Positions 54,770-62,807 of a stretch of 64,000 nucleotides of DNA are shown here, in pieces (the first letter of the stretch is position 1; each line of letters starts with the position of its first letter). The position numbers and the translations under genes are program-made. Below the pieces are notes generated by a model. That model ran no database searches. It was not told the origin of the DNA and saw only the letters and a list, made by a program, of their open reading frames with translations. Origin of the DNA: Prevotella sp. E9-3 (lineage in GTDB: Bacteria > Bacteroidota > Bacteroidia > Bacteroidales > Bacteroidaceae). The DNA is taken from contig NZ_CP091786.1 in NCBI RefSeq assembly GCF_022024015.1, positions 2,046,001-2,110,000 on the forward strand, given 5' to 3'.

Positions 54770-54817
54770 AAAAAAACACCTGATAGTTTGAATGGCTTCA
54801 GGGACTACCAGGACTGA
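54770..54817 (-). ncRNA. Putative very short RNA a of repeat R2
   Basis: Identical hairpin and T-run as in R1. The -7 box is 54824-54831; the matching -33 position is CTTG (54852-54855), one base off TTTG, at the same 20-bp spacing. Confidence 0.45.
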
Positions 54818-54868
54818 ACGATGCAAAGGTACAGTTAATTTTTGATACATACAAGTTTTGAACCTATT

Positions 54869-55900
54869 TTATTTGGAAAAGATCTCTGCGAGTTTCGCCT
54901 GAAGCTGTTCGCCACGCAGGTCGATGTCTACCACCTTGCCCTCACCATCAAAGAGGATGTTGCTTGGGATGGCCTTGATGTCGTAGATGTCCGAGGCGAT
55001 ACTCTTCCAACCGGCCAGGTCGCTCAGATGAACCCAAGGCATCTTCATGTTCTTGATGGCGTTCAGCCAAGCGTTCTTTGTGTTGTCAAACGAGATGGCA
55101 ACGATGTCGAGACCTTTGTCGTGATATTTCTCGTAGCATGCCGTCACGTTGGGCATCTCAGCACGACAAGGTCCACACCAGGAAGCCCAGAAGTCGACAA
55201 GCACATAACGGCCCTTACCACACCACTCACTCAATTTATGAGCTTTGCCCTCAGTGTCGTTCATCGTCAGGTCGATAAACGGTTTGCCTATAGAGCGTAC
55301 CGACTTTTCTGAAAGCAGATCCAGACGCTGCTTGGCCTCCTGCATCGATGGATACTCAGTATAATTAGGATGAGCATCAAAAATCTTCTGAAGGTCGCCA
55401 GCCGAGAGTCCTTCAGCAATCATGGGTATGAAATGTACGGGAATTTCAGAATCCAGATTCTCCATCACAGCCTTATGCATCACCTTATACGCCTCTTCTT
55501 TCGAATTCTTAATCATACACGAATATAATCCCCTGACAGCCTCATTCATAGCCATAGAGGTCTTGGAGCCCTTGACGGTGCCAGCAGTCAAATCTACCTC
55601 CGTCGGTGTCTCGTCAACCATCACGGCAACCATGTTATTAAGTAAATCCTGAGGCGATTGTATGCGTTTGATGTCGGCTACGATGCATAGCATGCTACGC
55701 CCCACGGGCTGCTCTGCTTTATAGCTCCACTTTCCATTGTTTACCCTTGTGCTGTCAACAGGCTGCCCCATGTTTATTTGGTTGAAAAGAAAGATAGTCT
55801 CAGCATCATTTGCTGCTATGCCCTTAATGTTGACTTTTGTTTGTGCCCAGCTCGTCATTGTGACAAGAGGAAGCAAAATAGTTGTAATAATTATCCTCAT
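54869..55900 (-). CDS. Thioredoxin-family (TlpA-like) protein with N-terminal DUF4369-type domain
   Basis: 343 residues. Signal peptide (IIITTILLPLVTMTSWAQ), a beta-sheet domain to about residue 120 (VNIKGIAANDAETIFLFNQ, DSTRVNNGKWSYK), and a C-terminal thioredoxin domain from about residue 205 with FWASWCGPCRAEMPNV and cis-proline AIPSNILFDGEG. Periplasmic thiol-disulfide oxidoreductase of the kind common in Bacteroidetes. Confidence 0.92.
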   Translation of the reverse strand: MRIIITTILLPLVTMTSWAQTKVNIKGIAANDAETIFLFNQINMGQPVDSTRVNNGKWSYKAEQPVGRSMLCIVADIKRIQSPQDLLNNMVAVMVDETPTEVDLTAGTVKGSKTSMAMNEAVRGLYSCMIKNSKEEAYKVMHKAVMENLDSEIPVHFIPMIAEGLSAGDLQKIFDAHPNYTEYPSMQEAKQRLDLLSEKSVRSIGKPFIDLTMNDTEGKAHKLSEWCGKGRYVLVDFWASWCGPCRAEMPNVTACYEKYHDKGLDIVAISFDNTKNAWLNAIKNMKMPWVHLSDLAGWKSIASDIYDIKAIPSNILFDGEGKVVDIDLRGEQLQAKLAEIFSK

Positions 55901-55977
55901 ATATTTAAGTTGTTGTATATATATACGCTCAATATTGGGGAATATCTCGCATATGGATTTTAATTATTGCAAAAAGA

Positions 55978-55985
55978 CAAAACTA
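55978..55985 (-). promoter_or_regulatory. Promoter -7 box (TAGTTTTG) of the thioredoxin-like gene
   Basis: TAGTTTTG on the minus strand, 78 bases before the ATG. Confidence 0.5.
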
Positions 55986-56064
55986 TGCAGCTCCCTCTGC
56001 CCGAAACCACATGACTATTAATCATCGCGTCTCATCATAGGTTATGGTCTGGAATAGTCAACTC

Positions 56065-56370
56065 TTAATAAAGTGGTTTTACCACTTCTACTCTCAATCC
56101 AAGTGCATTGATGATACGATAGAACACTCCAACACTGGGAACGATGACACCATTCTCAATCTTAGAGATATATGACTTTGTGGTGTTAGTACGACGTGCC
56201 AACTCCTCCTGAGTCACTTTTGCCTCCTTTCTTGCATCCTGGAGTATCTGACCAGAATAGAAAGAATAAGCAGCTTCTTCTGCCTGAATACGCTCAGGTG
56301 TACCCTCCTTGCCAAACTTGGCGTCAAGTACGAGATCGTAGTCAACGATTTTGTGATTGTTTGTCTGCAT
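56065..56370 (-). CDS. HigA-like XRE-family antitoxin
   Basis: 101 residues. The helix-turn-helix reads VTQEELARRTNTTKSYISKI with ENGVIVPSVGVFYRIINALG. An N-terminal extension of about 35 residues may bind the toxin. It overlaps the toxin gene by 29 bases, in toxin-first order as in HigBA. Confidence 0.9.
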   Translation of the reverse strand: MQTNNHKIVDYDLVLDAKFGKEGTPERIQAEEAAYSFYSGQILQDARKEAKVTQEELARRTNTTKSYISKIENGVIVPSVGVFYRIINALGLRVEVVKPLY

Positions 56371-56683
56371 AATATGCCTCCTTAATTTTAATTGCTTTTT
56401 CTATTTCATTTGCTGGCGTTTTCTGGGTTTTCTTTTGAAAGCCATTGAACAGTACTACTATCTGACCATCATCGAAGATAAAAAATACACGGTAGATATT
56501 ACCGCCATATTCCGTGCGAAGTTCATAGACGCCGTCTTTGATGTGCTTAACGAACTTCTTCGACAGCCTATCTTGAGTTTTCAAGAGAAGTAATCCATAT
56601 TGGACCTTCTCTTGCTCCTTCTCTTTCAGAGTGGCCATGAACGCCTCAAAATAGCCACCATATGTAAGTATCTTACGCTTCAT
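56342..56683 (-). CDS. HigB/RelE-like toxin
   Basis: 113 residues. RelE/ParE fold: KDGVYELRTEYGGNIYRVFF, DDGQIVVLFNGFQKKTQKTP and AIKIKEAYY. Arg and Lys residues in these segments are the usual catalytic ones of ribosome-dependent mRNA interferases. The promoter is 56689-56696 with a strong palindrome over it. Confidence 0.9.
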   Translation of the reverse strand: MKRKILTYGGYFEAFMATLKEKEQEKVQYGLLLLKTQDRLSKKFVKHIKDGVYELRTEYGGNIYRVFFIFDDGQIVVLFNGFQKKTQKTPANEIEKAIKIKEAYYADKQSQNR

Positions 56684-56688
56684 GGGTG

Positions 56689-56725
56689 CAAAGATACAAA
56701 AAGTTGTCGTATCTTACAACTTTTT
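56689..56725 (-). promoter_or_regulatory. higBA promoter and palindromic operator
   Basis: -7 box TATCTTTG (56689-56696, minus). Directly upstream a perfect 10-bp inverted repeat AAAAAGTTGT (56698-56707) / ACAACTTTTT (56716-56725) covers the spacer and -33 region, suited to autorepression by the antitoxin. Confidence 0.75.
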
Positions 56726-56744
56726 ATGATAATTTTTTAATAAT

Positions 56745-56771
56745 AAAAAAAAGAGGTATTAAAATACCTCT
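56745..56771 (-). terminator. Terminator of the tRNA-Arg transcript
   Basis: AGAGGTA/TACCTCT stem (56752-56771) followed on the minus strand by a run of eight T (56745-56752), just after the second tRNA. Confidence 0.8.
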
Positions 56772-56776
56772 CTTTG

Positions 56777-56850
56777 TGATTCCGGCGGGATTCAAACCCA
56801 CAACCTTCTGATCCGTAGTCAGATGCTCTATTCAGTTGAGCTACGGAACC
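56777..56850 (-). tRNA. tRNA-Arg (anticodon ACG), copy 2
   Basis: 74-nt cloverleaf: acceptor GGTTCCG/CGGAATC, D arm GCTC...GAGC, anticodon stem TCTGA/TCAGA with loop CTACGGA, T arm GTGGG TTTGAAT CCCGC. Identical to the copy at 56885-56958. Its 3' end is imitated in repeats R1 and R2. Confidence 0.93.
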
Positions 56851-56884
56851 AACGTTCCATTGAACTATTGCAAAACTAAAGAAG

Positions 56885-56958
56885 TGATTCCGGCGGGATT
56901 CAAACCCACAACCTTCTGATCCGTAGTCAGATGCTCTATTCAGTTGAGCTACGGAACC
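56885..56958 (-). tRNA. tRNA-Arg (anticodon ACG), copy 1
   Basis: Identical 74-nt sequence to 56777-56850, separated by 34 bases; both are transcribed from the promoter at 56979-57010. Confidence 0.93.
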
Positions 56959-56978
56959 ATGTTCCTCGTTTGCGGGTG

Positions 56979-57010
56979 CAAAGGTAAAGACTTTTTTTGG
57001 CACCACCAAA
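56979..57010 (-). promoter_or_regulatory. tRNA-Arg promoter
   Basis: TTTG (57007-57010), 20-bp spacer, TACCTTTG (56979-56986) on the minus strand. The flanks (CGGGTGCAAAGGTA and ACCACCAAAT in plus reading) are shared with promoter b of repeats R1 and R2. Confidence 0.82.
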
Positions 57011-57071
57011 TGTTTTATATGACTTTTTTCAAAAAAAGTGCTATTTTTGAAGTTTTCAGCCGATAATTTTG

Positions 57072-57079
57072 TATATTTG
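57072..57079 (+). promoter_or_regulatory. Promoter -7 box (TATATTTG) of the GH25 gene
   Basis: TATATTTG, 32 bases before the ATG at 57112. Confidence 0.6.
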
Positions 57080-57111
57080 CAGTCAGATTAAGTATTTTTC
57101 ATCAGGAAACA

Positions 57112-58320
57112 ATGCATAAGTTGCTATATTTATTATTTGCGTTTGTTCTCTCCAGTAGTATCAGCAGCGAACTGGACTACTACCTTCAACGCCACAGTAT
57201 TGAAGATGAAGGGTATGACATGGTGGTAAGATATGCAACAGTGGGCGATAGTTTGATACGCTCTTACCGCAATATGGGCCCTATCTCACCGCTAGCTCTA
57301 TTGAATCTTAGGAATGGTGTTCGTCAGGGGGTAGGTATTACTCATGACGCGCGCGAACGTATATATATAGGTATATGGAAAGATGATACGCTGACCATTG
57401 GAACCAGAATTGACAGAAAAGGAATATATGCAGGTGAATTTAACCGATGGATGGACGCTCATGGACACGGATGTTACCGAAACAATGATGGCACTTACTA
57501 TGAAGGCCATTGGCAAGACGACGAACGTCATGGATTTGGTATTAGCATCAGTATATCCCCTACCCGCCTGTTAGCTGGAACATGGCAGAAAAACCGCTTC
57601 AAAGGCGAACACATTAAGCATACCGAGGAAAGGATATACGGCATAGACCTTTCACGCTATCAACACGAGAAAGGACGAAAGCGTTTTGGCATCAACTGGA
57701 CAAGCCTTAGAGTTAAGAGTTTGGGCAGAAGAATCAAAGAGAGTCTGAAAGGAGAAGTAAACTATCCTGTAAGATTTGCTTATCTAAAAGCCACTCAGGG
57801 CATCACCATCCGCAACCGTTACTTTGCAGAAGACTATCGTAATGCGAGAAGGCACAACATTCCTGTAGGTGCTTACCATTTTTTCTCTACGGTACAGAGC
57901 GGCCGACTGCAAGCCAACTATTTTCTGCATGAAGGCATTTTCCAGAAAGGCGACCTTCCTCCTGTACTCGATATTGAACCTACCAATGGACAGGTGAAGA
58001 GAATGGGCGGAACATCCGCATTGATACGCGAAATAAAGTCATGGATAAAAGTAGTAGAGGGCCGACTGAACGTAAAGCCTATCCTTTACGTGAACCAACG
58101 ACTGGTGGACGAACACTTGTCGCAGGATGCTGAATTGCTAGCAAACTACCCTATCTGGATAGCCCGTTATGGTGAATACAAACCTGGACATCATCTGGAC
58201 TTCTGGCAACTGTCGGCAGATGGCAGAGTGAACGGCATACAGACAGAGGTGGATGTAAACATCTTTAATGGCTACGAACCACAATGGAAGGCCTTTTTGA
58301 AGAACGAAACCATCAAATAA
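57112..58320 (+). CDS. Exported MORN-repeat GH25 lysozyme-like protein
   Basis: 402 residues. N-terminal signal peptide (residues 1-18), MORN-type repeats at about residues 80-160 (IYIGIWKDDT, YAGEFNRWMDAHGHGCY, YYEGHWQDDERHGFG), then a glycoside hydrolase 25 domain from about residue 180: YGIDLSRYQ, FAYLKATQG, GAYHFFSTVQSG, PPVLDIEPT. The active-site Asp and Glu are present (DLS, DIE). Cleaves peptidoglycan muramic acid bonds, presumably in cell-wall turnover or competition. The MORN fusion is unusual. Confidence 0.88.
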   Translation: MHKLLYLLFAFVLSSSISSELDYYLQRHSIEDEGYDMVVRYATVGDSLIRSYRNMGPISPLALLNLRNGVRQGVGITHDARERIYIGIWKDDTLTIGTRIDRKGIYAGEFNRWMDAHGHGCYRNNDGTYYEGHWQDDERHGFGISISISPTRLLAGTWQKNRFKGEHIKHTEERIYGIDLSRYQHEKGRKRFGINWTSLRVKSLGRRIKESLKGEVNYPVRFAYLKATQGITIRNRYFAEDYRNARRHNIPVGAYHFFSTVQSGRLQANYFLHEGIFQKGDLPPVLDIEPTNGQVKRMGGTSALIREIKSWIKVVEGRLNVKPILYVNQRLVDEHLSQDAELLANYPIWIARYGEYKPGHHLDFWQLSADGRVNGIQTEVDVNIFNGYEPQWKAFLKNETIK

Positions 58321-58420
58321 ATGACCTGAATACTTTATGTTATGTTATCTTAAATCATTAACATAATAAAAAAGGATGATTTTTTTCTGACAAACAGAAA
58401 GTTTTTTCACGCTTTTTGTT

Positions 58421-58428
58421 TACCTTTG
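58421..58428 (+). promoter_or_regulatory. Promoter -7 box (TACCTTTG) of carB
   Basis: TACCTTTG lies within the longest ORF version, supporting the ATG at 58467. Confidence 0.65.
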
Positions 58429-58466
58429 CACCCCAAACAACCACACCCATAAAATTTCAATACATT

Positions 58467-61400
58467 ATGACCAAAGCTAAATTCAGTAAGGTATTAGTGC
58501 TGGGCTCAGGAGCCCTGAAGATTGGACAGGCTGGCGAATTTGACTATTCAGGATCGCAGGCTCTGAAAGCATTGCGTGAAGAAGGTATCAAAAGCGTGCT
58601 CGTAAATCCGAACATTGCAACGATTCAAACTTCTGAAGGTATTGCCGACAAAGTTTATTTCCAGCCAGTAACCACTCACTTCGTTACCGAAATTATCAAG
58701 AAGGAACGTCCAGATGGTATTCTCTTGGCATTCGGTGGACAAACCGCTCTTAATTGCGGAACAGAGCTCTACCAAAAAGGTATCTTAAAAGAATATGGTG
58801 TTGAAGTTCTCGGAACCAGTGTTGAAGCCATTATGAACACTGAGGACCGAGACCTTTTTGTAAAGAAACTTAACGAAATTCAGCTAAAGACTCCCGTTAG
58901 TCACGCTGTAGAGAACATGGACGATGCGTTGAAGGCTGCTCGTGAGATAGGCTTCCCCATTATGATTCGTTCAGCTTACGCTCTTGGCGGTTTGGGTTCA
59001 GGTATTTGTCCTGACGAGAAGGCATTCAAGGAACTGGCCGAGAGTGCCTTTACTTTTGCCCCACAGATTCTGGTGGAAGAGTCACTGAAAGGATGGAAGG
59101 AGATAGAATTCGAGTGCATCCGCGACGCCAACGACCACTGCTTTACAGTTGCCTCAATGGAAAACTTCGACCCTCTGGGCATTCACACTGGCGAGTCAAT
59201 TGTTGTGGCTCCTACTTGCTCACTGAAGGAAGAACAGGTGAAGATGTTGCAGGATATCACTATCCGCTGCGTACGCCATCTGGGCATCGTAGGCGAATGC
59301 AACATTCAGTTTGCCTTCAATGCAGAGACAAACGACTATCGTATCATTGAGATTAACGCCCGTCTGAGCCGTTCTTCAGCTCTGGCTTCAAAGGCTACTG
59401 GTTATCCTCTGGCTTTCGTAGCTGCTAAGATTGCTCTTGGCTATACCCTCGACCAGATTGGCGAAATGGGTACTCCCAACTCAGCTTACGTAGCTCCAAG
59501 CCTCGACTACATGATTTGTAAGATACCCCGCTGGGACCTCACCAAGTTTGCTGGTGTAAGCCGCAAGATTGGTTCTTCAATGAAATCAGTAGGCGAAATC
59601 ATGTCAATTGGTCGTTCATTTGAGGAAATGATTCAGAAAGGCCTGCGCATGATTGGTCAGGGAATGCACGGATTCGTGGGTAACGATCATACTAAGTTCG
59701 ACAATCTGGACGATGCACTGGCAAATCCCACAGACCTTCGTATCTTCGCCATCGCTCAGGCACTGGAAGAAGGATATACTATTGAGCGTATTGAAGAACT
59801 TACCAAGATTGATGTATGGTTCTTGGAGCGCCTGAAGCATATCGTAGATTTGAAGCACGAGCTTCAGAAATACAACAAGCTGGAAGACCTGCCTACAGAG
59901 CTGTTGGTAGAGGTGAAACGTGCCGGATTCAGCGATTTCCAGATAGCACGCTTCGTTCTGAAACCTCAGAACGGCAACATGGAGAAGGAAAACCTCGAAG
60001 TGCGCAAACTGCGTAAAGAGCGCGGCATCATTCCTTCAGTAAAACGTATTGAGACCGTTGCTTCAGAACATCCTGAACTGACCAACTATCTGTACTTCAC
60101 TTACGCCGAGAAGCCTGCCTTCCAGGATGACTTCACCACAGGCAACAAAACTGCAGGTGAGCCATATAAGCATACACACGACATCAACTACTATAACAAC
60201 GAAAAATCGGTTGTAGTACTTGGCTCAGGAGCTTATCGTATCGGTTCAAGCGTAGAGTTTGACTGGTGTTCAGTAAACGCTATTCAAACTGCTCGCAAAC
60301 TGGGATACAAGAGTATCATGATTAACTACAATCCTGAGACTGTATCTACCGACTATGATATGTGCGACCGTCTGTACTTCGACGAATTGTCACTGGAACG
60401 CGTGCTTGATGTCATCGATTTGGAGATGCCTCGCGGTGTGATTGTATCAGTGGGTGGACAGATTCCAAACAACTTGGCCATGAAACTGTACCGTCAGGGA
60501 GTTCCTGTACTGGGTACAAGTCCTGTAGATATTGACCGTGCTGAGAACCGCGACAAGTTCTCTGCTATGCTCGACAAACTTGGAATTGACCAGCCCGCTT
60601 GGCGTGCACTGACCTCATTTGAGGATATCAAAGATTTTGTTGCACAGGTAGGCTATCCCGTTTTGGTGCGTCCCTCATATGTACTTTCAGGTGCAGCTAT
60701 GAACGTTTGCTACGATGACGAAGAGCTTCATCGCTTCCTGAATATGGCTACTGAGGTGTCTAAGGAATTCCCCGTTGTAGTTAGTCAGTTCATGCAGGAG
60801 ACCAAGGAGATTGAGTTCGACGCTGTTGCCGATAAGGGTGAAGTGGTAGAATATGCTATTTCAGAGCACGTAGAGTATGCTGGTGTACACTCTGGCGATG
60901 CCACAATGGTATTCCCCGCTCAGCACATCTACTTCTCAACCATCCGTCAGATTAAGAAGATCTCACATAAGATTGCAAAAGAGTTGAACATCAGCGGTCC
61001 GTTCAACATTCAGTTCCTGGCCAAGAACCGTGAGGTAAAGGTTATCGAGTGTAACCTGCGCGCCAGCCGTTCGTTCCCCTTCGTATCAAAGATTCTGAAG
61101 CGCAACTTCATAGAAACTGCTACGAAGATTATGCTTGACGCTCCTTACACACGTCCTGACAAGTCTGAGTTCGACATCGATCGCATTGGTGTGAAGGCAT
61201 CTCAGTTCTCATTCGCACGTCTGCAGAATGCTGACCCTGTACTGGGCGTAGATATGAGTTCAACTGGTGAGGTTGGCTGTCTAGGTGATGACCTGAACGA
61301 GGCATTGCTCAATGCACTGATTGCCACTGGCTATCGTCTGCCTAAGAAATCGGTACTTATCAGCTCTGGTGCTGCTAAGGGTAAGGTATCTCTCCTTGAG

Positions 61401-61751
61401 CCTGCCAAGAATCTTATTAAGGAAGGCTATGATGTTTACGCCACCGGTGGTACCGCCAAGTTCTTTAATGAGAACGGTGTGCCTGCAGTAGCAGTAAGCT
61501 GGCCCGACGAAGAGGGTGAGAACAATGTACTCGACATGATTGCTGAGCACAAGTTCGACCTGATTATCAATGTGCCAAAGAACCACTCAAAGCGCGAATT
61601 GACCAATGGCTATCGCATTCGTCGTGGTGCTATCGACCACAACATTCCTTTGATGACAAATGTTCGTCTGGCTAAAGCTTTCATCGAAGCTTTCACCGCC
61701 ATGAAAGAAAACGACATCAAGATCAAGAGTTGGCAGGAATACAACGCTTAA
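58467..61751 (+). CDS. carB: Carbamoyl-phosphate synthase large subunit
   Basis: 1094 residues from the ATG at 58467. Two homologous ATP-grasp halves: the first begins VLVLGSGALKIGQAGEFDYS and the second VVVLGSGAYRIGSSVEFDW, with GECNIQFAFN-type and IECNLRASRSFPF metal/ATP motifs. The C-terminal MGS-like allosteric domain contains YATGGTAKFFNENGV. Makes carbamoyl phosphate for pyrimidines and arginine. The small subunit carA is not adjacent, and must lie elsewhere. Confidence 0.97.
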   Translation: MTKAKFSKVLVLGSGALKIGQAGEFDYSGSQALKALREEGIKSVLVNPNIATIQTSEGIADKVYFQPVTTHFVTEIIKKERPDGILLAFGGQTALNCGTELYQKGILKEYGVEVLGTSVEAIMNTEDRDLFVKKLNEIQLKTPVSHAVENMDDALKAAREIGFPIMIRSAYALGGLGSGICPDEKAFKELAESAFTFAPQILVEESLKGWKEIEFECIRDANDHCFTVASMENFDPLGIHTGESIVVAPTCSLKEEQVKMLQDITIRCVRHLGIVGECNIQFAFNAETNDYRIIEINARLSRSSALASKATGYPLAFVAAKIALGYTLDQIGEMGTPNSAYVAPSLDYMICKIPRWDLTKFAGVSRKIGSSMKSVGEIMSIGRSFEEMIQKGLRMIGQGMHGFVGNDHTKFDNLDDALANPTDLRIFAIAQALEEGYTIERIEELTKIDVWFLERLKHIVDLKHELQKYNKLEDLPTELLVEVKRAGFSDFQIARFVLKPQNGNMEKENLEVRKLRKERGIIPSVKRIETVASEHPELTNYLYFTYAEKPAFQDDFTTGNKTAGEPYKHTHDINYYNNEKSVVVLGSGAYRIGSSVEFDWCSVNAIQTARKLGYKSIMINYNPETVSTDYDMCDRLYFDELSLERVLDVIDLEMPRGVIVSVGGQIPNNLAMKLYRQGVPVLGTSPVDIDRAENRDKFSAMLDKLGIDQPAWRALTSFEDIKDFVAQVGYPVLVRPSYVLSGAAMNVCYDDEELHRFLNMATEVSKEFPVVVSQFMQETKEIEFDAVADKGEVVEYAISEHVEYAGVHSGDATMVFPAQHIYFSTIRQIKKISHKIAKELNISGPFNIQFLAKNREVKVIECNLRASRSFPFVSKILKRNFIETATKIMLDAPYTRPDKSEFDIDRIGVKASQFSFARLQNADPVLGVDMSSTGEVGCLGDDLNEALLNALIATGYRLPKKSVLISSGAAKGKVSLLEPAKNLIKEGYDVYATGGTAKFFNENGVPAVAVSWPDEEGENNVLDMIAEHKFDLIINVPKNHSKRELTNGYRIRRGAIDHNIPLMTNVRLAKAFIEAFTAMKENDIKIKSWQEYNA

Positions 61752-61781
61752 TCCTGCTTCACTTATAGAAACAGACAAAAT

Positions 61782-61815
61782 GGGAGGGAAATAGAATTAT
61801 TTTCCTCCCGTTTTT
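61782..61815 (+). terminator. Terminator of carB
   Basis: 12-bp stem GGGAGGGAAATA (61782-61793) / TATTTTCCTCCC (61798-61809) with one G-T pair and a four-base loop, then GTTTTT. Confidence 0.9.
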
Positions 61816-61840
61816 ATGTCCTTATTTGACGATTTTTCAG

Positions 61841-61848
61841 TACTTTTG
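61841..61848 (+). promoter_or_regulatory. Promoter -7 box (TACTTTTG) of the thioesterase/umuDC genes
   Basis: TACTTTTG preceded by GATTTTTCAG, resembling the end of the promoter cassette copies. It lies inside the longer ORF version, supporting the start at 61873. Confidence 0.6.
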
Positions 61849-61872
61849 CAGCATTTATTAATAGAAATATTT

Positions 61873-62274
61873 ATGATAGAAATCGGATTGAAACATACCA
61901 GCGAGTTGATAGTTTCTGAAGCCGTTACTGCCATCGCTGTTGGTTCTGGCGATATGCCTGTATTGGCAACACCCATGATGATGGCTTTAATGGAAAATGC
62001 CGCCATGCAGGCCGTGAAAGATTATCTGCCCGAAGGATGTACCACTGTTGGCGGACATATTGAGTCATCGCATCTGAAACCTTCAAGAATTGGCGAAACC
62101 ATCAAGGCCATAGCTGAAGTTAAAAAGATTGATGGAAAAAAGATTGAATTCGAAGTGGCTGCCTATTCCCAAGACACGCTCATTGGCAAAGGTACACACC
62201 TTAGATTTATTGTTAACAAAGAAAGATTCCTGAATCCTGACAACTCCACACAGAACAAAACAAAGAAGGCATGA
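61873..62274 (+). CDS. FlK-like hotdog thioesterase
   Basis: 133 residues from the ATG at 61873, after the promoter. Hotdog fold with VLATPMMMALMENAAMQAV and TTVGGHIESSHLKPSRIGET, as in fluoroacetyl-CoA-thioesterase-like (DUF/FlK) proteins that recycle acyl-CoA. Start ambiguous. Confidence 0.85.
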   Translation: MIEIGLKHTSELIVSEAVTAIAVGSGDMPVLATPMMMALMENAAMQAVKDYLPEGCTTVGGHIESSHLKPSRIGETIKAIAEVKKIDGKKIEFEVAAYSQDTLIGKGTHLRFIVNKERFLNPDNSTQNKTKKA

Positions 62275-62313
62275 TTCAAACCCTTCAAACAAAAACCATT
62301 TAACGAGATTATT

Positions 62314-62751
62314 ATGGGCAACATAAAAATTCGTCAGGGCGGTTTTGCCACAAAACTCGAGCTTCAACACGCTGGTGTGAAAGCAGGCTTTCCCTCCCCT
62401 GCTCAAGACTATATCCACGACACGCTGGACTTCAACCGCGATTATATCCGCCATCCAGAGGCTTCATTCTATGGTGATGTAGAGGGCGATTCGATGAAAG
62501 ATGCCGGTATTTTCGATGGTGACCGTGTAATCATCGACAAATCTGTTGACCCACACAATGGTTCTATTGTTGTTGCTTATTGGAACGGCGAATTCACCAT
62601 GAAGTATCTCGACCTCACCCACAAATCAGAAGGTTATATCGAGCTACGCCCTGCCAATCCTAATTACCCCGTGTTCAAGGTAGAAGCAGGTGACAACTTC
62701 GAGGTATGGGGGGTCGTCATCCATCTGATAAGGACTTTTGAAAAACTATAA
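62314..62751 (+). CDS. umuD: UmuD-like S24 peptidase
   Basis: 145 residues. The self-cleavage site is Ala-Gly in KAGFPSPAQDY, corresponding to Cys-Gly in E. coli UmuD. The catalytic serine is in GDSMKDAGI and the lysine in EFTMKYLDL. After RecA-stimulated cleavage it pairs with UmuC as polymerase V. No LexA operator was recognised. It lies 56 bases before umuC. Confidence 0.93.
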   Translation: MGNIKIRQGGFATKLELQHAGVKAGFPSPAQDYIHDTLDFNRDYIRHPEASFYGDVEGDSMKDAGIFDGDRVIIDKSVDPHNGSIVVAYWNGEFTMKYLDLTHKSEGYIELRPANPNYPVFKVEAGDNFEVWGVVIHLIRTFEKL

Positions 62752-62807
62752 TTGCAGTAGAAAGTTACTCACTTTTCACTCATCACTTTTCATTTTTCGC
62801 TTAAAAA

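Larger units (their letters stand above)
54370..54831 (-). repeat. Non-coding direct repeat, copy R2
   Basis: 54522-54831 matches 50971-51280 with one difference. The left part has its own hairpins: a 12-bp stem AACCCTTAGCCC/GGGCTAAGGGTT (54436-54447 with 54454-54465) where R1 has TGGCCC/GGGCCA. Same orientation as R1. The right edge at 54831 is the first base of the -7 box, after which the flanking sequences differ. Confidence 0.85.
54304..54868. other. Non-coding region holding repeat copy R2
   Basis: No protein-coding gene is supported. It contains a hairpin (54370-54392) and repeat R2. Confidence 0.7.
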
